NCBI RefSeq assembly: GCF_000243735.2
Contig: NZ_AHMP02000003.1
Location: forward strand, 645,001-709,000
Length of the DNA: 64,000 nucleotides
From: Leptospira kmetyi serovar Malaysia str. Bejo-Iso9
Lineage (GTDB): Bacteria > Spirochaetota > Leptospiria > Leptospirales > Leptospiraceae
Direction: 5' to 3'
Under the pieces are notes generated by a model. That model worked only from the letters and a program-made list of their open reading frames with translations, made no database searches and had not been told where the DNA came from. Positions 60,728 to 64,000 of this stretch are shown piece after piece. The translations under genes and the position numbers were made by a program. Within the stretch, counting starts at the first letter, position 1; each line of letters begins with the position of its first letter.

Positions 60728-63178
60728 TTGTTCTCAAAAACTTTTTTTGTTCTTTCGATCCTTGTTGTTCTAAACGCAAACTGCGGATCTGATTCTTTCA
60801 CTTCCGCGGAAAAGACCGGGTCCACAAACTTCCAAGACCTTTCCGGAACTTGGGAAATGTACACGGATTTCCAAAACTTAACGATCTTACAAACCGACCC
60901 GAGCGCGGGCTCGGAATTCATTTCCAAACTCGATCCTTCCTTTTGGAAACCGGTTTCGATTCCATCCAATCTAAAAGAATACGTGGACTTTCATCGCGGG
61001 GCCGATTCTCCGAATCAAAAGGAAGTCCCGTTTTTGCTTCGAAAGAAAATCGAAATAAAAAATCCCGAAGATTCCGCTTTGAGTTTATCCTTGGGAAAAA
61101 TATCCGATCACGCAACCGTCTTTTGGAACGGAGAAACACTACACGAAGAATCCTTTTACGAATACGAGAATTCGAAACCCCAGGGTTACGACCGAACCCG
61201 GATCTACGAAATTTCGAAAAATAGAATATTCAAAAAAAATGAAATACTAGTATTCGTTCGACCGTATTTCGAATACGAATTCGGAATCTTGTCCGGTCCG
61301 GTCGCGATCGGTTCCTCCGCTGAAATCTGGAAACGGTTTTATCTGGGAGAAATCGGCGGACTTTTGGTGTTCGGTTCCTTTTTACTCGTGGGAATTTTCT
61401 TTCTTTTTCTTTCCGTTCGGGAACGAAAATGGGAGGAGAATTTTTACTTCGCGCTTTTTCTGATTTTCTTCGCCTTGTTTCAAATTTCCCTTTCCGAACT
61501 CAAATACAATACGGGCTGGAGGATTCTTCACTTAAAAAAGATCGAATATTCCTTCCTTGCGTTTTTGTTTCCGTTCTTCTGCCGATTTCTAAATTCTTTG
61601 TTTCGAAAGGCGAAAACGAAATTCCATTCTCTTTTGGAACTCGGCACAAGCGCCGCCCTTGTCTGGATTCTTTTTTCGGAATCGGTGGAGAGAATGGATC
61701 AAATCAATCGTTATGTTCTGCAAGTTTCCTGGATTGGATTCGTGTTTTTGAGCTTGAGAATTCTTCTTCCGAATCTCAAACGAAGTTTCGAATCCAAGAT
61801 GATTCTTTTCGGAATTTTATTTCTGCTGGTTTGTGTGGGAAGCGACGTTCTTTCCCAAAGAGGAATGTTCAAAATGATTCGTCTTTCCGGTTTGGGGGTT
61901 TGCGGGTTTCTCGGATTTCTCACCTTGATCCTCGCGGATAAGTTCGTACGAATGAAGGAAAAACTCAAATCCTGGAACCGCGTTTTGGAAAGCGCGATTC
62001 GAAACCGAACCGAAACACTTTCTTCTACGCTCGAGGAAATCAAACGACTCAAAGAACAACAGGACGGGGATTATTTTCTGATCACCCTTCTCTTTCAGCC
62101 CTTTCTTTCCAAAAATCATAAAACGGATTCGACTAAGATCGAAATTCATAGAAAACAATATAAGAAGTTTCAATTTAAGAATCGATCCTATGAAATCGGA
62201 GGCGATGTCGTATTAAACGAAACCGTTCTCATCTCCGGAATCGAATACAGAGTTTTGATCAATGCGGACGCGATGGGAAAATCTTTACAAGGCGCGAGCG
62301 GCGCTTTGATTTTTTGTTCCATCGTGAAAAGTTTTCTACAAACCCCCGATTACGAATTTAGAAATCCGGAGAATTGGCTTTTTCTTCTTTATCGGAACTT
62401 ACAGGCGGTCTTTGAATCCTTCGACGGAAGCATGTTGGTTTCCGGAATTCTTTCCTTATATAGAATTTCAAGCGGAGATTTATTCTTTCTGAACTGCGAA
62501 CATCCGCAGATCGTTCTGGTTCGAAACGGAAAAGCGGTTTATCTCCGCGAAGACGAGATGCTTCGAAAGATCGGCTTTCCCGATTCCGATCTCAAAGTAA
62601 AGATCGAACATTTTAAACTTTTGCCCGGTGATACGATCCTCTATGGCTCGGACGGAAGAGAGGATTTGTACATTCAAGATTCTTCATGTTCTTCTGAAAA
62701 ACAAAAATCCTCGGAGCCCGGTTTGTTCTTCGATCTCGTTGAAAAAGAAATTCCGGACTTGGACAAACTCGAAGACAAAATTCTCGAAATCGGAGAACTC
62801 AGCGACGATCTGAGTTTTCTAAAAATTCAAGCGGCGCCGGAAACGAACTTCGAAGAGGAACTTTCCCGATGTAGAATTCTCATCCGACAAGGAAACGAAT
62901 TCTTTCAAAAGGAAGAATTCCAAAAGGCCTGTTTCCACTACGCGCGCGCTTCCCTTCTCAGACCCGGAGATTTGAAACTCGCGAGAATGGTTTTGCTGCT
63001 CGCAAAGAAATCCCAGAACTTCAAACTCATCCGTTTCTTTTCCGAAAAGATTCTTCTGAGAACGGATGGATTCGAACTCCAAGGTTCCAAGGATTCCCCC
63101 CGGATAAAAACCTATTTCCGACTCGAAAACCTCGATATTACCATTCAGGACTCTACTTCCGGAAAAAAAGCAGTTTAA
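60728..63178 (+). CDS. Lipoprotein-type 7TM sensor with PP2C (SpoIIE) phosphatase and TPR-like tail
   Basis: The product has 816 residues from TTG 60728, preceded by AGGAGGA. A signal sequence ends in LVVLNANC, a possible spirochaetal lipobox. An external 7TMR-DISM-type beta domain (LSGTWEMYTDF; DHATVFWNGETLHEE) is followed by about seven TM helices, a coiled coil (LESAIRNRTETLSSTLEEIKRLKEQ) and a PP2C domain (YEIGGDVVLNET, ADAMGKSLQGASGALIFCS, LLPGDTILYGSDGRED). The last 100 residues contain a TPR-like helix pair (LIRQGNEFFQKEEFQKACFHYARASLLRPGD). It should sense an external or periplasmic ligand and dephosphorylate a STAS-type partner, not encoded beside it. Confidence 0.88.
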   Translation: MFSKTFFVLSILVVLNANCGSDSFTSAEKTGSTNFQDLSGTWEMYTDFQNLTILQTDPSAGSEFISKLDPSFWKPVSIPSNLKEYVDFHRGADSPNQKEVPFLLRKKIEIKNPEDSALSLSLGKISDHATVFWNGETLHEESFYEYENSKPQGYDRTRIYEISKNRIFKKNEILVFVRPYFEYEFGILSGPVAIGSSAEIWKRFYLGEIGGLLVFGSFLLVGIFFLFLSVRERKWEENFYFALFLIFFALFQISLSELKYNTGWRILHLKKIEYSFLAFLFPFFCRFLNSLFRKAKTKFHSLLELGTSAALVWILFSESVERMDQINRYVLQVSWIGFVFLSLRILLPNLKRSFESKMILFGILFLLVCVGSDVLSQRGMFKMIRLSGLGVCGFLGFLTLILADKFVRMKEKLKSWNRVLESAIRNRTETLSSTLEEIKRLKEQQDGDYFLITLLFQPFLSKNHKTDSTKIEIHRKQYKKFQFKNRSYEIGGDVVLNETVLISGIEYRVLINADAMGKSLQGASGALIFCSIVKSFLQTPDYEFRNPENWLFLLYRNLQAVFESFDGSMLVSGILSLYRISSGDLFFLNCEHPQIVLVRNGKAVYLREDEMLRKIGFPDSDLKVKIEHFKLLPGDTILYGSDGREDLYIQDSSCSSEKQKSSEPGLFFDLVEKEIPDLDKLEDKILEIGELSDDLSFLKIQAAPETNFEEELSRCRILIRQGNEFFQKEEFQKACFHYARASLLRPGDLKLARMVLLLAKKSQNFKLIRFFSEKILLRTDGFELQGSKDSPRIKTYFRLENLDITIQDSTSGKKAV

Positions 63179-63200
63179 ACGGACATAAAAGAATTTATTG

Positions 63201-63229
63201 TTGAAATTGTTTCAAAATAAATGTATTAG
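63201..63229 (+). promoter_or_regulatory. Candidate promoter with overlapping palindrome
   Basis: TTGAAA (63201-63206), a 17-base spacer and TATTAG (63224-63229) make a reasonable sigma-70-type promoter. The -35 region is part of a palindrome, TTGAAA-TTG-TTTCAA (63201-63215), so a repressor may overlap it. It would serve the small gene at 63428 and the SlyD-like gene. Confidence 0.5.
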
Positions 63230-63427
63230 TCATAATTAATTCATTCTTTAGCGAAGATTCGAGCACTTTGTAAATAAGGATGAAACCGGAACGAAAGTCT
63301 CCTAAATCTTTAGCCTTCCGGTTATCTTTCAATGCCAGCTCGTTTGCTGGGATAGAATCCGAATCCTTTCTACGGATCGGGTTTGGATTCCGTCCCGGAA
63401 TTTTAGCCGTTGGGAAAATAAAAAAAT

Positions 63428-63772
63428 ATGAAGATCTATTCGGGCGCGATCAGTTCAAAATTGGATCAACCTCCCTTGTTCGTTACCAAAAACGGACTCA
63501 AACGAAAGATGCCGATTCAAGAACCTCAGAAAGTCTTGGAAAATTCCCTGGCTTACAGCCTTGAGAAAAACGTATTACTGATCTCATACAATCTTCTTCT
63601 GGATCATACCGGCGATTCCAAACTCGCGGAAAGCAGTTACCTACAATTCTCGGCGCGGTTTCACGAAACGTTCACACAAGAGTCTTGGTTCTTTTTATCC
63701 AATCGAATCGAAACTTTTTTGAGAGAATACGAACAAGCCAAACTGGATTTTCACTACGATTCCAAATTCTAA
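63428..63772 (+). CDS. Hypothetical small protein
   Basis: The product has 114 residues and no recognised family. Sequence is mixed helix and strand with many Phe, Tyr and charged residues (MKIYSGAISSKLDQPPLFVTK, then NSLAYSLEKNVLLISYNLLLDHTG). It has no signal peptide, cysteine or TM segment. No strong ribosome binding site is seen before its ATG. A reading frame at 63280-63564 in another frame overlaps it and is less protein-like. It precedes the SlyD-like gene by about 120 bases, on the same strand. Confidence 0.6.
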   Translation: MKIYSGAISSKLDQPPLFVTKNGLKRKMPIQEPQKVLENSLAYSLEKNVLLISYNLLLDHTGDSKLAESSYLQFSARFHETFTQESWFFLSNRIETFLREYEQAKLDFHYDSKF

Positions 63773-63893
63773 AATAAAATTCTGATTGAGTTAAACCGAG
63801 CTGAATTTACCCTGAAAAGTACCTTGATTCCGGTATTTTTCTCAAACCGATTCCTGCCAGAATTTTGAATTTATATCCTATTTGGAGTTATCC

Positions 63894-64000
<107 letters not shown>

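Noticed and set aside
63280..63564. 94-codon frame overlapping the small gene at 63428
   Set aside because: The only Shine-Dalgarno-like bases touch the ATG, composition is not protein-like, and it overlaps a better frame.
63815..63842. Possible terminator after the small gene (TACC/GGTA then T-run)
   Set aside because: The stem is only 4 bp with an 8-base loop; too weak to list.

Overview
The window is a gene-dense (roughly 43% GC by eye) piece of a spirochaete chromosome, almost certainly a pathogen-clade Leptospira. The indicators are a peptide deformylase that closely resembles the L. interrogans enzyme as I remember it, the many two-component, GAF and PP2C signalling proteins, relaxed spirochaetal lipoboxes, and a chemotaxis operon of the type known in Leptospira. 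The deformylase differs from my memory of L. interrogans at scattered positions, so a related species is likely. No insertion sequence, prophage or CRISPR array was seen.

Layout. (1) 1-10918, plus strand: one chemotaxis/signalling operon made of a hybrid-type histidine kinase (cut by the window edge), a response regulator with an ATPase-like tail, cheY, a STAS protein, cheA, a chemoreceptor with three tandem PAS domains, cheW, cheD and cheB. No cheR is present. (2) 11023-18966, minus strand: a coiled-coil protein, a three-GAF/PP2C/RsbW-like fusion and a STAS protein (a partner-switch module), followed by the two subunits of a biotin-dependent acyl-CoA carboxylase. (3) 19030-28015: tRNA-Ala(GGC), an alpha/beta-hydrolase-like protein with def, an RND transporter, a polysaccharide deacetylase, tyrS and glpD. 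(4) 28191-32503, minus strand: the macromolecular-synthesis operon rpsU-yqeY-dnaG-rpoD. (5) 32701-38398: two small proteins of uncertain function (one Sm-like, one with a GGDEF-like fold lacking the motif), fbp, and an overlapping pair of sensor-kinase genes. (6) 38883-46808: cation handling, with mgtA, a channel-like partner, a DoxX-like protein, a lipoprotein, mgtE, an OmpA-family coiled-coil protein and a CDF efflux protein. (7) 46903-56138: acyl-CoA dehydrogenase-like protein with uvrA, an S49 peptidase, a Sua5 protein overlapping a GH18-like protein, and a YhhQ-type transporter. (8) 56265-64000: a VOC protein, leuA, a dienoyl-CoA-reductase-like flavoenzyme, a membrane PP2C phosphatase, a small unknown protein and the start of an SlyD-like isomerase.

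How the parts relate. Signalling dominates. There is one chemotaxis array, four histidine kinase or kinase-like proteins outside CheA, two PP2C-type phosphatases and two STAS proteins. The most testable unusual points are the three PAS units of the chemoreceptor, each carrying the His and Trp pattern expected of haem-binding Aer2-type PAS domains; the potassium-channel-like protein next to mgtA whose selectivity filter is destroyed; the single-chain partner switch that leads into acyl-CoA carboxylase genes; and a perfect 11+1+11 palindrome upstream of the kinase pair. Everything was read by eye from sequence and translations. No database search or alignment was run, and starts were moved from the longest ORF where a ribosome binding site argued for it.
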